Below, one piece after another: positions 9,683 to 19,551 of a stretch of 64,000 nucleotides of DNA. The position numbers and the translations under genes are program-made. Source of the stretch: Rhodothermales bacterium (GTDB taxonomy: Bacteria > Bacteroidota > Rhodothermia > Rhodothermales > VXPQ01); NCBI GenBank assembly GCA_951812345.1, contig OX638295.1, positions 2,753,623 to 2,817,622 of the forward strand, read 5' to 3'. Each line of letters opens with the position of its first letter. The stretch's first letter is position 1. The notes beneath the pieces are model-generated. The model made no database searches, was not told the DNA's origin, and worked only from the letters and a program-made list of their open reading frames with translations.

Positions 9683-9715
9683 TCTGCGGTATAGGGAGAT
9701 GCCCCAACCATAAAG

Positions 9716-9788
9716 TACCGCGTACGGGATTCGAACCCGTGTTACCAGCGTGAGAGGCTGGCGTCCTGAACCCCTAGACGAACGCGGC
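9716..9788 (-). tRNA. tRNA-Glu (CTC anticodon)
   Basis: Read on the minus strand it folds as a complete cloverleaf. The acceptor arm is GCCGCGT/ACGCGGT, the D-arm contains GTCTAGGGGTTCAGGAC, and the anticodon stem CCAGC/GCTGG encloses a loop with anticodon CTC. The T-arm is GGGTTCGAATCCC. The overall pattern closely resembles bacterial tRNA-Glu. The 3' CCA is not encoded. Confidence 0.93.
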
Positions 9789-9889
9789 GGATTGACGCTT
9801 TGCAACGCAAATCCCCCATGAGAGTTTCAGAAAACGACATACAGACCTCTGCATGCCGCATGTCGCATCCGGTGATAACCATACTATCC

Positions 9890-10942
9890 ATGAACACTTT
9901 CATCCAGTCTTTTTCCGCGCCTGTCCGTGTCGGTACAGCGCTTTGCTTACTGCTCCTGTTTGCGGCATGCGGATCCGGCGAAGAGACATCCGCACAAACC
10001 AGCGATGTGCAATATGCCATGGGCGAACCGCTGTCGGATGCCTCGCTTGCGGTCGTCGTAACCTCCGAATTCGGAACAGATACCCTCTCTACGCAAACCT
10101 TCGAGGAGCAAATCCAGTTTGCTGCGATGCAATTCGGTATCCTGGGCAATGCGGAAGAAACCCGCAGACTCCGAAAAAGCATCGTGGAAGAATTCGTGCT
10201 GTTGCAGCATCTGGTCTTCGGTGAAGCGGACCGCCTTGGCCTTACTGCCAGCGAGGAAGCCGTAGAACAGCGAATCCGACAGATCATGGCGCAATTTCCC
10301 GATGAGGCAACGTTCGGGCAAGCTCTGGCGCAGGATAATCTGACGGAAGAGGGCCTCCGCGAGAAGATCGGCAGCGATATCACGCAAAGGGCAATGCTTG
10401 ACCATTTTGCGGCGACCGCCGAGGAACCGGAGACAGAAGCCATCATGGCGTTCCGCGAATCGCGGGCTGAGGAGATACGCGCTTCGCATATTCTGTTCAT
10501 TCCCCCTCCGTCAGCAACTGCCCAACAGAAGGATTCCACACTACATCAGGCCGAAGTTGTGCTCGATAGCATCCGGACGGGTGCGGACTTCGCAGAAATG
10601 GCCCAACGGCACTCGCAAGGACCTTCCGGGCCCGCTGGCGGGGATCTTGGCTTCTTCAGCCGGGGAGACATGGTGGAGCCTTTCGAGCAAGCCGCCTATG
10701 CCCTGAGCGACTCGGGGGATGTGACGAAAGATCCCATCGAAACGGACTTCGGGTATCACCTCATCAAATTGACCGGACGGCGTACCGCTGCCCCGATGGA
10801 TTCGTCCGAGGCGCGCCAGATGATCCTTCAAGAACGACAGCGTGATGCTATCCAGAGCGAAATCGACCGGCTCCGCGCAAGCGTAACGGTGCAAATCAAC
10901 CCGGATGTGGTGGACGTCGATCTGAACGCAAGCGAAGAATAA
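9890..10942 (+). CDS. Parvulin-type peptidyl-prolyl isomerase lipoprotein (SurA/PrsA-like)
   Basis: Periplasmic folding factor, probably assisting outer-membrane protein biogenesis. From the ATG at 9890 a lipoprotein signal ends at the lipobox LFAAC. A SurA_N-like helical segment follows (about residues 50-180), then one PPIC rotamase domain at about 205-310 (IRASHILF...FAEMAQRHSQGPSGPAGGDLGFF...FGYHLIKLTGRR). Upstream in-frame codons back to 9800 would bury the lipobox, so I reject them. A single rotamase domain makes it closer to PrsA/PpiC than to two-domain SurA. A lone GC-rich hairpin (10965-10979) separates it from the convergent acetyltransferase gene. Confidence 0.88.
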   Translation: MNTFIQSFSAPVRVGTALCLLLLFAACGSGEETSAQTSDVQYAMGEPLSDASLAVVVTSEFGTDTLSTQTFEEQIQFAAMQFGILGNAEETRRLRKSIVEEFVLLQHLVFGEADRLGLTASEEAVEQRIRQIMAQFPDEATFGQALAQDNLTEEGLREKIGSDITQRAMLDHFAATAEEPETEAIMAFRESRAEEIRASHILFIPPPSATAQQKDSTLHQAEVVLDSIRTGADFAEMAQRHSQGPSGPAGGDLGFFSRGDMVEPFEQAAYALSDSGDVTKDPIETDFGYHLIKLTGRRTAAPMDSSEARQMILQERQRDAIQSEIDRLRASVTVQINPDVVDVDLNASEE

Positions 10943-10978
10943 AGCGGCGCAAGCCAAGGCACATGGCGCCCCGGGCGC

Positions 10979-11437
10979 CTAATCTTCCTTGCATGGACCA
11001 CTATCACAGCGGACCATCCTGATGTGCGGAATCCCGACTTCTTCAAACGGGTCTCCGATGGTCTTGAAGCCAAGTGACCGGTAGAAGTCTTCCAGATGCT
11101 GCTGGGCATGAACAATGAATTCTCCCAGACCGGCCCGGCGAGCATCCTCGATAACCCAGGATACAAGGGCCTTGCCATAGCCTTTCCCGCGGTATTCCTG
11201 CAAAACGGAAAACCGTTCCAGTCTGGCAGCGGGGCGTTGTCTATACGCCAGCATACGCCACCTTGCCGCCGCCATCGGCTGACCATCTACCAACCCGAGC
11301 ACGTGGCGGCTGATCTCCTCATACCGGTCCCACTCCATTTCACACGGGCAGTGTTGTTCTTCGATAAAAACCCGCGTGCGAATAGCCTTCACGGCTTGCC
11401 ATTCCTTGCTACTCTTGTGCGCGGTGCGCACGGTCAT
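10979..11437 (-). CDS. GNAT-family N-acetyltransferase (ElaA-like)
   Basis: Acetyl-CoA-dependent acyltransferase of unknown substrate. The acetyl-CoA-binding motif A is visible as LQEYRGKGYGKALV (family pattern R/Q-x-x-G-x-G/A), preceded by the core strand RLERFSV. The IRTRVFIEEQHCPCEMEWD opening resembles ElaA-type GNATs. I prefer the ATG at 11435-11437 (about 152 residues); another ATG at 11473 adds 12 residues. It is convergent with the isomerase gene. Confidence 0.82.
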   Translation of the reverse strand: MTVRTAHKSSKEWQAVKAIRTRVFIEEQHCPCEMEWDRYEEISRHVLGLVDGQPMAAARWRMLAYRQRPAARLERFSVLQEYRGKGYGKALVSWVIEDARRAGLGEFIVHAQQHLEDFYRSLGFKTIGDPFEEVGIPHIRMVRCDSGPCKED

Positions 11438-11473
11438 TGCGCCAGTGGCGGAAAATCCATTGATGAAACCCAT

Positions 11474-12040
11474 TAAATCGCATGGAAGATTAATGCTTCA
11501 CGGGGGACTATCTGATATTAGGAACGTACGCCTGTCACCATAATCGTTCCTGCCTCTGCGACAAAAATATGATGAAGACGTGAGTTTTTAAACCGGGTGT
11601 TTCTGGCCAGGCACGGCACCCGCGAGGCCGAAAGCCTTAAGGATACGCTGATCAAAATCACTTCGCTGAGCGCGTCACGTTCACGCGTAAATGACGTTAT
11701 GATTCGATTGTTCTTTCCATGTCCCCGGAGCCTTGTACATAGTCTCGTAGCCTGTTCGATGATCTTTTATCTAAATATCAGTAAAATAAGAACTTAAATC
11801 GATTCTGTCAAGCATTCTTGATAAGTCCCGTTGGATACAACTCGCTTTCTTCTTTCTCCAAGGCGTTTGCCCAGGATGTTGGTTCTTCCCCGAAGATGTA
11901 TCGAGCAACCCATCCGGTGCACTTCTCCCAACGTTCTATTCAACCGAATTTCGTTCAGGAGACGAAGGCTGTTATATAGGGGGACTGATCGTTGAAACGG
12001 AAGTCCTCCGGATGACACGCCGTCCTCCGGTTGAAAGAAA
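11474..12040. other. 567-bp gene-poor interval with possible transposase remnant
   Basis: Holds one end of the GGATACTCTGAT repeat (11641) and otherwise no convincing gene. A minus-strand frame (11794-12060) encodes a segment, SIHLRGRTNILGKRLGERRK, that is vaguely like the short beta-rich C-terminal tail of some DDE transposases (pattern G-x-I-x-x-R-G-R-x-x-x-L-G-x-x-L). The similarity is weak and the frame overlaps the end of a sulfatase gene, so I treat it only as possible mobile-element debris. Confidence 0.3.
11641..11682 (+). repeat. Half element of the GGATACTCTGAT repeat family
   Basis: Begins GGATACGCTGATCAAAATC and continues through CTTCGCTGAGCGCGTCACG. It matches the reverse complement of 7481-7521 and the left part of the element at 56083. 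No opposite end is visible downstream, so it looks like a solo half element. It lies in a gene-poor interval. Confidence 0.75.
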
Positions 12041-13426
12041 TCACCGCCTCGCTTCCGCATCGAACGCTTCCATGGCAGCCTGCAAGCGGGCTGCCAGGTC
12101 CGGATACATGTCCGCCCGATCGTATTTCTCTTCGGGATCCTCGTCCAGATGGTACAGGGCGGGTTCTCCTGTCGCTCCTTCGGGCAGCGCCGGAATCCGC
12201 AATTTCCAGGGTCCCTCCCGCACGGCCTCGATCCGGTCTCCCCGGTAATAATAGAGGACGTCCCTTGGAGATGAGGCGGCCCGCGTCGTCAGGAAGGGCA
12301 GCGCGCTGGTTCCGTCGAGATTACCCGGCGGTGCAATGCCCGCTGCATCCATCAGGGTCGGGAACACGTCCAGCGAGGCCAGCATGTCGGCAGAAACGCG
12401 CCCGGCCGGTATCCGCCCCGGCCAGCGGGCAATGAACGGCACCCGGAAGCCGCCCTCGAACGTCGTTCCCTTGTATCCGCGCAACGGCCCCGCCGATCCG
12501 CTGTGCCACGGCTTGACGGGCTCGTGCAGCGGCATCATATCGGTCTGGAACATGCGATCCGGCATGGCCTGCCATGGACCGTTGTCGCTGGTGAAGATCA
12601 TCAGGGTGCGCTTGTCCAGCCCCTGGGCCTTGAGCGTAGTCAGAATCTCTCCGACGCTCCAGTCGATGGTTTCGATCACGTCTCCGTACCGCCCCTTTCG
12701 GGACCGCCCGTCCCGGTGCGGGGCTGCGTACACGGGCACGTGCGGCATCCCGTACGCCAGATACAGGAAGAAGGGCTCCGGTCCGCTCTCCTCGATGAAC
12801 CGGATTGCTTCTTTCGTGTACGTAACCGTCAGCGTGTCCTGGTTCAGGGGTTCGCGGATCGGCTCCAGATCCCTGAACAGGTACAGCGGCACGTCGGTCT
12901 GCACCCACGGGCGGATCATGTCGTTGCTGTAGCGCAGGCCGTAATAACGGTCGAAACCCCGCGAAGTGGGCATGTAGGCGTCCTCGGCATGTCCGAGATG
13001 CCATTTGCCGACCATCATGGTCCGGTAGCCGTGTTCCTGCAGCGGCTGCCCGATCAGCGTTTCTTCCAGCGGCAACCCGTTTTTCGACTCCGGCCCCAGA
13101 TTGTGCGGGAGGTGGCGAATCGGGTAGCGGCCCGTGAGCAGGCCGCCCCGCGACGGCGTACAGACCGCCGCAGTCACATAGAAGGAGGTCAGGCGGATTC
13201 CTTCGTCGGCCATGCGGTCGAGCTCCGGCGTGCGGATGGTCGGATTCCCGTAACTGCTCAGGTCTCCGTATCCCATGTCGTCGGCGAACAGCACGATGAT
13301 GTTCGGGGGCGCCTCCGACGCTTGTCCGAGGGCGTCCGCATGCATAAGAAATGCCAGCAGGCACAGCATGGCCGGCAAGAGCGTCCGGCGTGACCCATGG
13401 TTCATGGTCTTCAGGGGGTTGGTCAT
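12041..13426 (-). CDS. Secreted arylsulfatase (S1 family, CTPSR motif)
   Basis: Hydrolyses a sulfate ester, presumably on a glycan or aryl substrate outside the cytoplasm. A signal peptide ends near residues 33-37 (ALGQA). The metal-binding NIIVLFADDMGYGDL opens the alkaline-phosphatase fold at about 42-56. The formylglycine motif is C89-T-P-S-R followed by GGLLTGR, and GKWHLG lies further on. Formylglycine generation needs FGE or an anaerobic maturase, neither of which is in the window. It is the last of three minus-strand sulfatase genes (26 bp after the preceding one), so probably one operon. The MNHG start eight codons in is also possible. Confidence 0.93.
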   Translation of the reverse strand: MTNPLKTMNHGSRRTLLPAMLCLLAFLMHADALGQASEAPPNIIVLFADDMGYGDLSSYGNPTIRTPELDRMADEGIRLTSFYVTAAVCTPSRGGLLTGRYPIRHLPHNLGPESKNGLPLEETLIGQPLQEHGYRTMMVGKWHLGHAEDAYMPTSRGFDRYYGLRYSNDMIRPWVQTDVPLYLFRDLEPIREPLNQDTLTVTYTKEAIRFIEESGPEPFFLYLAYGMPHVPVYAAPHRDGRSRKGRYGDVIETIDWSVGEILTTLKAQGLDKRTLMIFTSDNGPWQAMPDRMFQTDMMPLHEPVKPWHSGSAGPLRGYKGTTFEGGFRVPFIARWPGRIPAGRVSADMLASLDVFPTLMDAAGIAPPGNLDGTSALPFLTTRAASSPRDVLYYYRGDRIEAVREGPWKLRIPALPEGATGEPALYHLDEDPEEKYDRADMYPDLAARLQAAMEAFDAEARR

Positions 13427-13452
13427 GTCTTATGTTTTGTGTCTTGTATCGG

Positions 13453-15135
13453 TTAATGCGTCGCGCCCACGCGTTCCGCCCAGGCTTCCCACATCGCTGC
13501 GAGGGTGTCCACCCGATCCGGATGGGCCGCCGCCAGATCGCGAGTTTCCGTGCGGTCTGCCTCCATATCGTACAATTCCCAGTGCGTATCTGCTCCCCGC
13601 GCATCGACGAGTTTCCACCGGCCGCTACGCACGGCCTTTCCGCCGTTCCATTCGAAGAACAGGGCGTCGTGCCCTTCCCGCACCCCCTGCTCGAAAACGG
13701 GCAGCAGGGATTTACCTTCAAGAGGGTGAATGCGTTCGTTACGCCAGACTTTCGGGTATTCGGCGCCGGCGGCGTCTACGGCGGTCGCCATCACATCGAT
13801 AAGGTGCGCAATCTCGCGGGTAATTCCGCCCGCTCCGATACGCTCGGGCCACCAAGCGATGAACGGCGTGGCGATGCCTCCCTCGTGACTCCAGTTCTTG
13901 TAGTGCCGGAAGGGGGTGTTGCTCAGGAACGCCCACGGGGCGTCCACGCTGTGCCAGGCGGCCATGGACCCCGGCGGATCGACCGGCGGGTGATCCCGAT
14001 TCTGCTGGTTATGCACCACCTCCGCGGAGCCCCCGTTGTCGGAAAGGAACATCACGAGCGTGTTTTCCTCTTCGCCCATCTCATGGATTTTGTCCAGCAG
14101 ACGGCCCATTTGCTGATCCACACGGTCAACCATGGCGGCGTACACCGCCATTTTCAGATCCCAGTCCGCTTTGCCCTCGACTTCCTCCCAAGGCAGAATG
14201 CGCAGGCTGTCGTCCCAGTAGCGGGTGGTGAAGGTCGAGGTACGCTGCCATCGTTCGAGAATGGTTCCGTATTCCGGCAAGGTCCATTTCGGATCGATAA
14301 GCCCCATTTCGACCTGCTGCTCGTGCCGCCTGCGGCGCAGGACATCCCACCCGTCCATGTATTTCCCCTGGTATTTCTCGATGTCCTCGGGCCGGGCTTG
14401 CAGGGGATCGTGCGGGGCCTGGTAGGCGATATAGAGAAAGAACGGCTTGTCGGCGTGTTCGCTTCCGTGTTGGTTCAGGTAGTCGAGCGCTTTTTCCGTG
14501 TAGGCATCCGTCGAATAGAAATCCGGGTCGTCGGGGGTGTACGGTCGAAATACCTGACCGTCGATCGCCCAGGTGCGCACATGCCCCGGTGTTTTTCTTG
14601 CGGGCGGCGGCTCGCCGGGTCGCTGCTCCCCGGGATTGAAATGGTTGACGGCGCCGTCCACGAGTCCGTAATAGCGGTCGAAACCCCGGTCGAACGGATT
14701 TTCCAGGCCGTGCCACTTCCCGGTCATATAGGTGCGATAGCCCGCTTCGCGCAGCACTTCCGCAATGGTCACCCCGTTCCGGAGCGTGTCGATCCGCTCG
14801 CCCATACCTACCTGATGGGCGTACAGGCCGGTCATGAGGGAAGCCCTGGTGGGGAAGCATTTGCTCGTGTTGTAGAACTGGGTGAATCGCAGGCCCTCCT
14901 CTGCGAGGCGGTCGAGATGCGGGGTGGCGATTTCCCCACCGTACGATCCAAGGTCCGAGAAACCCATGTCGTCCACCATGACGAGGACGATATTGGGCCG
15001 GTCGTCGCTCCGGGGGTTTTCTGCCAAGCGGAGATCCGGCTGCACTCCCGCCGGCCGGATCGCGGCGCACAAAATACCTGCTGTGACAAATGCAGCTACG
15101 GTCAAGCCCACTGCACGCAATGTTTCGTATGCCAT
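13453..15135 (-). CDS. Secreted arylsulfatase (S1 family, CFPTR motif)
   Basis: The second sulfatase of the three-gene run, 560 residues, with an N-terminal membrane or signal segment (residues 7-25). It has NIVLVMVDDMGFSDLGSYGGE for metal binding and the active-site motif C93-F-P-T-R-ASLMTG. Threonine replaces the usual serine in CxPSR, which still fits the C-x-P-x-R rule for formylglycine formation and is known in some arylsulfatase-A-like subfamilies. It is longer than its neighbours because of an insertion around residues 260-330. Its start lies one base after the stop of the upstream sulfatase, indicating translational coupling. Confidence 0.93.
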   Translation of the reverse strand: MAYETLRAVGLTVAAFVTAGILCAAIRPAGVQPDLRLAENPRSDDRPNIVLVMVDDMGFSDLGSYGGEIATPHLDRLAEEGLRFTQFYNTSKCFPTRASLMTGLYAHQVGMGERIDTLRNGVTIAEVLREAGYRTYMTGKWHGLENPFDRGFDRYYGLVDGAVNHFNPGEQRPGEPPPARKTPGHVRTWAIDGQVFRPYTPDDPDFYSTDAYTEKALDYLNQHGSEHADKPFFLYIAYQAPHDPLQARPEDIEKYQGKYMDGWDVLRRRRHEQQVEMGLIDPKWTLPEYGTILERWQRTSTFTTRYWDDSLRILPWEEVEGKADWDLKMAVYAAMVDRVDQQMGRLLDKIHEMGEEENTLVMFLSDNGGSAEVVHNQQNRDHPPVDPPGSMAAWHSVDAPWAFLSNTPFRHYKNWSHEGGIATPFIAWWPERIGAGGITREIAHLIDVMATAVDAAGAEYPKVWRNERIHPLEGKSLLPVFEQGVREGHDALFFEWNGGKAVRSGRWKLVDARGADTHWELYDMEADRTETRDLAAAHPDRVDTLAAMWEAWAERVGATH

Positions 15136-15136
15136 G

Positions 15137-16582
15137 TCATTCGTAGGGATTTTTGAATACGTCCATTTCCGGTTCCGATCGAACGTCCTCGATCACCGCT
15201 TCGAGGCGCCGCACCACATCCGGATATCTTTCGGAGAGATCGTGGTATTCCCCGATGTCGCGGCTCAGATCGTACAGTTCGGTCACATGGCGCTCCGGAG
15301 TCCAGACGCGAAGCAGTTTCCAGTCGCCCTGCCGCACGGCCTGGGAGTATCTCGCCTCCATGTTGTTGCGGTGCTCCCAGTAGAGCGCGCGATGCATGGG
15401 GACGGGACCGGTATTCGTGAGCAGGTTCGTCATGGACAGGCCGTCCATGGGCGGGGTATCCGCCCCGGCGAACTCGGCCAGCGTGGGGAAGATGTCCCAC
15501 ATGGCCCAGGGGTGGTCGCTGACCCCCCCGGACGGCACGTAGCCTGGAGCCCATGCGATCATCGGGACGCGAATGCCGCCTTCGTACAGGTCCCGCTTGA
15601 TGCCCCGGAGGGGGCCGTTGGATTCGAAGTAGCCGGGGTCCGCCCCGCCTTCGCCGTGCGGGCCGTTGTCGCTGGTGAAGAGCACGATGGTATCCTCGCC
15701 AAGCCCCAGTTCCTCGATCCGGTCCAGAATGCGTCCGATGTCCCGGTCGAGGCGGGTGACCATGGCGGCGTGCGCGGCGTGCGGCGTTGGCTGGCCCCGG
15801 TACGTCCCGATGACCCCGCAGCACGGGAAGGGCGGATCCGGCGCCATGCGGCTCCGCCCGTTTTCGTCCCGAAATGGAGCAATATCCTCTTCCGGAACCA
15901 GCAATTCCGCATGCACGAGGGCGAACGGCAGGTACAGGAAGAACGGCTCGTCCTGGTTCGCCTCGATGAAGTCGAGCGCTCCCTCCACGAAAAGCTCGTG
16001 GGTGTACTGCGTGGTGTCCACGTCGATGCGCTCCGTGCCGCCGTTCTGTATGGCGAACAGATGATCCGTGTAGTAGGAGTGCGCATGAACATGCCCCAAA
16101 TAGCCGAGGAAGGCGTCGAAGCCCTGGCGGTGCGGCAAGCCGGATTCGTTGTCTTCGGCCAGCCCCCACTTGCCGAACATGCCCGTGGCGTACCCGGCCT
16201 GTTTCAGCGCTTTGGGCAGGGTCCGGTCCTCTTCCCGCAACGAGGCGCCCGCATTCCCCCGCACGAGAGCGTGCCCCATGTGCGTGCCGGTCATGAGCGA
16301 CCAGCGGGAAGGGGCGCACACCGTATTCCCCGCATAAAATGCGGAGAATAAGGCGCCTTCTTCGGCCATGCGGTCCAGCCGGGGCGTGGTAAAGCGTTTC
16401 TGTCCGTAGACGCTCAGGTCGCCGTAGCCGAGATCGTCGGCCAGGATGAAGACGATGTTGGGGGGGCGGCGTTCGTCCGGCGGATCGTCAAGGGGATCGG
16501 CATGGGCGGGGAGGACGGAAACCGCCGTCGCCGCCAGCGCAATCAGCAGGGTCTGTACTTGGGCGAAAAGGGAATGATGCAT
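15137..16582 (-). CDS. Secreted arylsulfatase (S1 family, CAPSR motif)
   Basis: The first sulfatase of the minus-strand run. The open frame extends to 16870, but I start at the ATG at 16580-16582, which gives a clean signal peptide (MHHSLFAQVQTLLIALAATA ending near AHA). The metal-binding segment PPNIVFILADDLGYGDLSVYG is at residues 40-60 and the formylglycine motif is C89-A-P-S-R. The upstream part of the frame contains a fragment of a different sulfatase and should not be included. The product is about 481 residues, normal for the family. The substrate is unknown. Confidence 0.92.
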   Translation of the reverse strand: MHHSLFAQVQTLLIALAATAVSVLPAHADPLDDPPDERRPPNIVFILADDLGYGDLSVYGQKRFTTPRLDRMAEEGALFSAFYAGNTVCAPSRWSLMTGTHMGHALVRGNAGASLREEDRTLPKALKQAGYATGMFGKWGLAEDNESGLPHRQGFDAFLGYLGHVHAHSYYTDHLFAIQNGGTERIDVDTTQYTHELFVEGALDFIEANQDEPFFLYLPFALVHAELLVPEEDIAPFRDENGRSRMAPDPPFPCCGVIGTYRGQPTPHAAHAAMVTRLDRDIGRILDRIEELGLGEDTIVLFTSDNGPHGEGGADPGYFESNGPLRGIKRDLYEGGIRVPMIAWAPGYVPSGGVSDHPWAMWDIFPTLAEFAGADTPPMDGLSMTNLLTNTGPVPMHRALYWEHRNNMEARYSQAVRQGDWKLLRVWTPERHVTELYDLSRDIGEYHDLSERYPDVVRRLEAVIEDVRSEPEMDVFKNPYE

Positions 16583-16671
16583 GAGTCGGTGCGGGCGGAC
16601 AATACGATACTGTCGGAGATGCAGGGTTACTTGATACGAACGGGGCGGCATATTATCAATTCGCAGCGCCA

Positions 16672-16774
16672 ACGGGAGGCTATCCAGGTTCAGATTACGG
16701 ATATATCTGTCGCTGTACGCACCGATGGCCTCGGCTTGCGGATCGTCGGCGAGGAGAAACAGAATGTTTGGCGA
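16672..16774 (-). pseudogene. Sulfatase N-terminal fragment
   Basis: In frame with the sulfatase gene downstream, this stretch encodes SPNILFLLADDPQAEAIG, then AYSDRYIRNLNLDSL. That closely matches the N-terminal metal-binding segment of the intact sulfatase at 22926-24392 (PNILFLFADDLQADAIG...YIRTPNLDRL), at nucleotide level as well. Similarity stops abruptly on both sides and the active-site cysteine region is missing. It is a broken copy of that paralogue. The surrounding 361-bp gap (16583-16943) contains no other gene. Confidence 0.75.
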
Positions 16775-16973
16775 GCTATTAGGCGCCCGGAGCGGTATTC
16801 GTCGAACGCGTCGAGGCGAGGATGGCAAGGAAAGCGAGTGAAAACAATTTTGATTGGAGGGGTTATACACGGGATCACGGTTGTAATTTGGCTATAGCCA
16901 TCGATCGTCTCCTTACGGGCGTATATGCCGAACCCGGGCCAATTTGAATAATTCTCCACCTGCTGCCTCCCCC

Positions 16974-17921
16974 ATGTCCCCCCAGGTACACGTCCATGAT
17001 CTCTGGAAGGCGTACGGCGCCGTGCAGGCCGCCTGCGGGGTGACGTTCGATGTGGCGCGGGGGGAAATATTCGGCCTGCTGGGGCCGAATGGCGCAGGCA
17101 AGACCACCACGGTCGAGTGCATGCTGGGGTTGCGGCAACCGGATCGGGGCGTGGTGCAAATAGGCGGGATCGACGCCCGGCAGCATCCGCGCGATATGCA
17201 GCAGCGCATCGGGGCGACGCTGCAGACGAATGCCTTGCAGGAAAACATAACGCCCCGGGAAGCGCTCCGGCTTTTCGGTTCTTTTTACCGGGAGGCGGAA
17301 GAAGCCGGTGTCCTCTTGCAGCGGTTCGCGCTGGAGGAGCAGGCCGATGCGGCCTTCCGCACGCTGTCGGGGGGGCAGCGCCGGCGGCTGGCGCTGGCGC
17401 TGGCGTTCGTCAACCGGCCCGGGGTGGTGTTGCTGGACGAACCCACGACCGGCCTGGACCCATCTTCGCGCCGCGACCTGCACCGCCGCATTCTGGACAT
17501 GAAAGCGGAGGGGCGGACCGTGTTGCTCACGACGCATTACATGGAAGAGGCGGAAACCCTGTGCGACCGCGTGGCGATCATGCACCGCGGCAGGCTTGTT
17601 GCGGAGGGCGCTCCCCGCGACCTGATGGGCAGCCTCGGCACGGCGCCTTCGGTCCGTCTCGAAACGTCCGACCCGTTGCCGCCGGAGACCTTCGCGGAAA
17701 TCGAGGGGGTGCGCGATCTGGAACAGACGGGCTGTACGGTCCGGTTCCGGTCGGAGCAGGTGCAGGGGACGCTTTCCGAGCTGACGAAGCGGCTGGAAAC
17801 GGCGGGCGTCGGGATCGTCGAACTGCATGTCCGGCGGGCGACGCTGGAGGAGGTGCTTATCGAATTGACGCAGGAGGAAAGCGATGCACCGGGCGGATCG
17901 CATGGAGGGCCTTTGGCATGA
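16974..17921 (+). CDS. ABC-2 type transporter ATP-binding protein
   Basis: Nucleotide-binding subunit of an exporter of the drug/polysaccharide (ABC-2) class. Walker A is GPNGAGKT, the signature is [15 protein letters not shown], Walker B is [13 protein letters not shown], and the switch histidine lies in [13 protein letters not shown]-terminal domain of about 90 residues after the core is typical of the CcmA/DrrA group. I use the ATG at 16974 ([15 protein letters not shown]); the frame extends to a TTG at 16944. It overlaps the permease gene by an ATGA, so the two are coupled. It is divergent from the sulfatase operon. Confidence 0.95.
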   Translation: MSPQVHVHDLWKAYGAVQAACGVTFDVARGEIFGLLGPNGAGKTTTVECMLGLRQPDRGVVQIGGIDARQHPRDMQQRIGATLQTNALQENITPREALRLFGSFYREAEEAGVLLQRFALEEQADAAFRTLSGGQRRRLALALAFVNRPGVVLLDEPTTGLDPSSRRDLHRRILDMKAEGRTVLLTTHYMEEAETLCDRVAIMHRGRLVAEGAPRDLMGSLGTAPSVRLETSDPLPPETFAEIEGVRDLEQTGCTVRFRSEQVQGTLSELTKRLETAGVGIVELHVRRATLEEVLIELTQEESDAPGGSHGGPLA

Positions 17922-19498
17922 CGTACGCCTTTCTGATCGAACTGCGGCTCTATTACCGGAACAGGATGGCCCTGATCTACGGCTATCTTTTTCCGCTGAT
18001 TTTTCTGGTGGCCTTCCTTGTGCTCTACCGGCACGAACCGGTGCCGCTCGTGAACCACATGGGCGAGTTGCTTACCGTGACGGCCCTTGGCGGGGCCTGC
18101 TTCGGCCTGCCCACGTCCATGGTGGGCGAGCGGGAGCGGGGGGTGTGGCGCCGGTACCGGGCGACCCCCGTTTCCACGCTGCGCCTGGTGCTGACGACCG
18201 TGGCGGCCCGGTATCTGGTCCTGCTTTCCGCCGCGCTTCTTCAGATTGTACCGGCCATGCTTCTTGGCATGCCGTTTCCCGACCATATTGCCGGGCTGTG
18301 GGTCGCCTTCACGTTCGTGTCCTTCGCCTTTCTCGGGCTGGGCCTGGTCATCGCCATGCTCGCCGATACGGTCCCCGCCGTGCAGGCGCTGGGGCAGTCC
18401 ATTTTCCTGCCGATGCTGATCATTGGCGGGGTGGCGGTGCGTATCGAAAGCCTGCCCGAATGGGCGCAGCATCTGTCCGCTTTCTTTCCCGGCCGCTATG
18501 CGGTCGAGGCGATACAGGGTACGGTGAACGGAAGCGGTCTGGGCGAGGCGGGCTTCAGCTTGCTGGCCCTCCTGCTGATCGGGGCCGCCGGGTGCCTTGC
18601 CTCGGCAAAGATGTTTCGATGGGATACGCGGGAGCGAGGCGGTACGCCGCGCGGCAAGGTATGGGCGGGCGCCGCCCTTGCGGCATGGGTGCTGGTCGGG
18701 GTGCTGGCGGAAGGCACGGGCCGCGCGCTGCCGCATGGACGATTGCCTGCCGACGGGGCGTCGTCCCTGACCGATGCGCTTCGTTCCCCCGGCGCAGAGA
18801 CAGAAAACCTCTCTAACGTATACGGGACGCAAGCGGATTCGGTTACAGTCGCGGAGCACATGGCGGATTCTGTCGGCGTCGGAGCAGAACCGGAGGATTC
18901 GGCGCCGGAAGCGTCAAGCCCGCAAAGTGACGCTGAACCCCCGGATGCTGCACCCGACGAGGTGGTCGAGGCGCCGCCGCCGCCCATCGACTACCCCGAT
19001 TCCTGGGAAGAGGTGACGATGGAGGACATTGAACGGGACATCCGGTTCGATGCACTTCCCTACGATCAGGGGCTGGAGGCCCCGGTCGCTGCGCTGGACG
19101 AGCCCATGTATCCGGATATCGAGGAAACGATCCGGTGCGTCCTCTACGATCTGGAGGTATGGCCGCCGGCCTGGACGGGGGACCCTGTGCAGCGGGCGCG
19201 CAATGTGCTGTACGTGGCGGCGGTTCCGGACATGTACCAGATGAGCGGGATCGAGCGGTGGGTGCCGCTCGCCGTATTCGAGCATTTGGCGAATGCGCAT
19301 CCCGAAGACGAATTGATCAAGGTGCTCTACTGGATCGCCGCCAATCCCTACGAAGGGGAGGTTTCCGCCGCAAGCCGGCTTACGGATATGTGTCTGCGGA
19401 TCGGCGGCCCCGAGGACATTCTAATGCTGCAGCAGCGGACCGGGTGGTACGCGGCCAAGCTGCTGGGCCGGATCACCGGGCATATCGAGGTGAGGTAA
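17918..19498 (+). CDS. ABC-2 type permease with unusual C-terminal extension
   Basis: Membrane subunit partnering the preceding ATPase. Residues 1-235 form a standard ABC-2 permease with six hydrophobic segments and the conserved [12 protein letters not shown] cytoplasmic stretch. A seventh hydrophobic segment (about 248-265) follows, then a soluble tail of about 260 residues. The tail starts with an acidic, proline-rich linker (about 300-355, including [12 protein letters not shown]) and continues into a compact helical domain I do not recognise. The ATG overlaps the ATPase stop codon. The last 48 bases of the gene are repeated at 22646-22694. The substrate is unknown. Confidence 0.88.
   Translation: MTYAFLIELRLYYRNRMALIYGYLFPLIFLVAFLVLYRHEPVPLVNHMGELLTVTALGGACFGLPTSMVGERERGVWRRYRATPVSTLRLVLTTVAARYLVLLSAALLQIVPAMLLGMPFPDHIAGLWVAFTFVSFAFLGLGLVIAMLADTVPAVQALGQSIFLPMLIIGGVAVRIESLPEWAQHLSAFFPGRYAVEAIQGTVNGSGLGEAGFSLLALLLIGAAGCLASAKMFRWDTRERGGTPRGKVWAGAALAAWVLVGVLAEGTGRALPHGRLPADGASSLTDALRSPGAETENLSNVYGTQADSVTVAEHMADSVGVGAEPEDSAPEASSPQSDAEPPDAAPDEVVEAPPPPIDYPDSWEEVTMEDIERDIRFDALPYDQGLEAPVAALDEPMYPDIEETIRCVLYDLEVWPPAWTGDPVQRARNVLYVAAVPDMYQMSGIERWVPLAVFEHLANAHPEDELIKVLYWIAANPYEGEVSAASRLTDMCLRIGGPEDILMLQQRTGWYAAKLLGRITGHIEVR
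19449..19497 (+). repeat. 49-bp direct repeat, copy 1 (3' end of permease gene)
   Basis: These 49 bases, starting ACGCGGCCAAGCTGCTGGGC and ending at the second base of the permease stop codon, recur without a mismatch at 22646-22694. The two copies bracket the subtilisin-like protease gene. Confidence 0.92.
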
Positions 19499-19535
19499 GC
19501 AATTTTGTCCGGTGCGTTTCGTTTCTTTTATTTAG

Positions 19536-19551
19536 GGATACTCTGATTAAG
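19536..19551 (+). repeat. Solo end of the GGATACTCTGAT repeat family
   Basis: GGATACTCTGATTAAG, identical to the copy at 5208-5223. It lies 51 bp before the start of the protease gene and 37 bp after the permease stop codon. Confidence 0.75.

Noticed and set aside
17117..17917. N-terminal extension of the ABC permease frame
   Set aside because: The upstream part overlaps the ATPase gene in a different frame and reads as low-complexity nonsense. The ATGA overlap at 17918 is the natural start.
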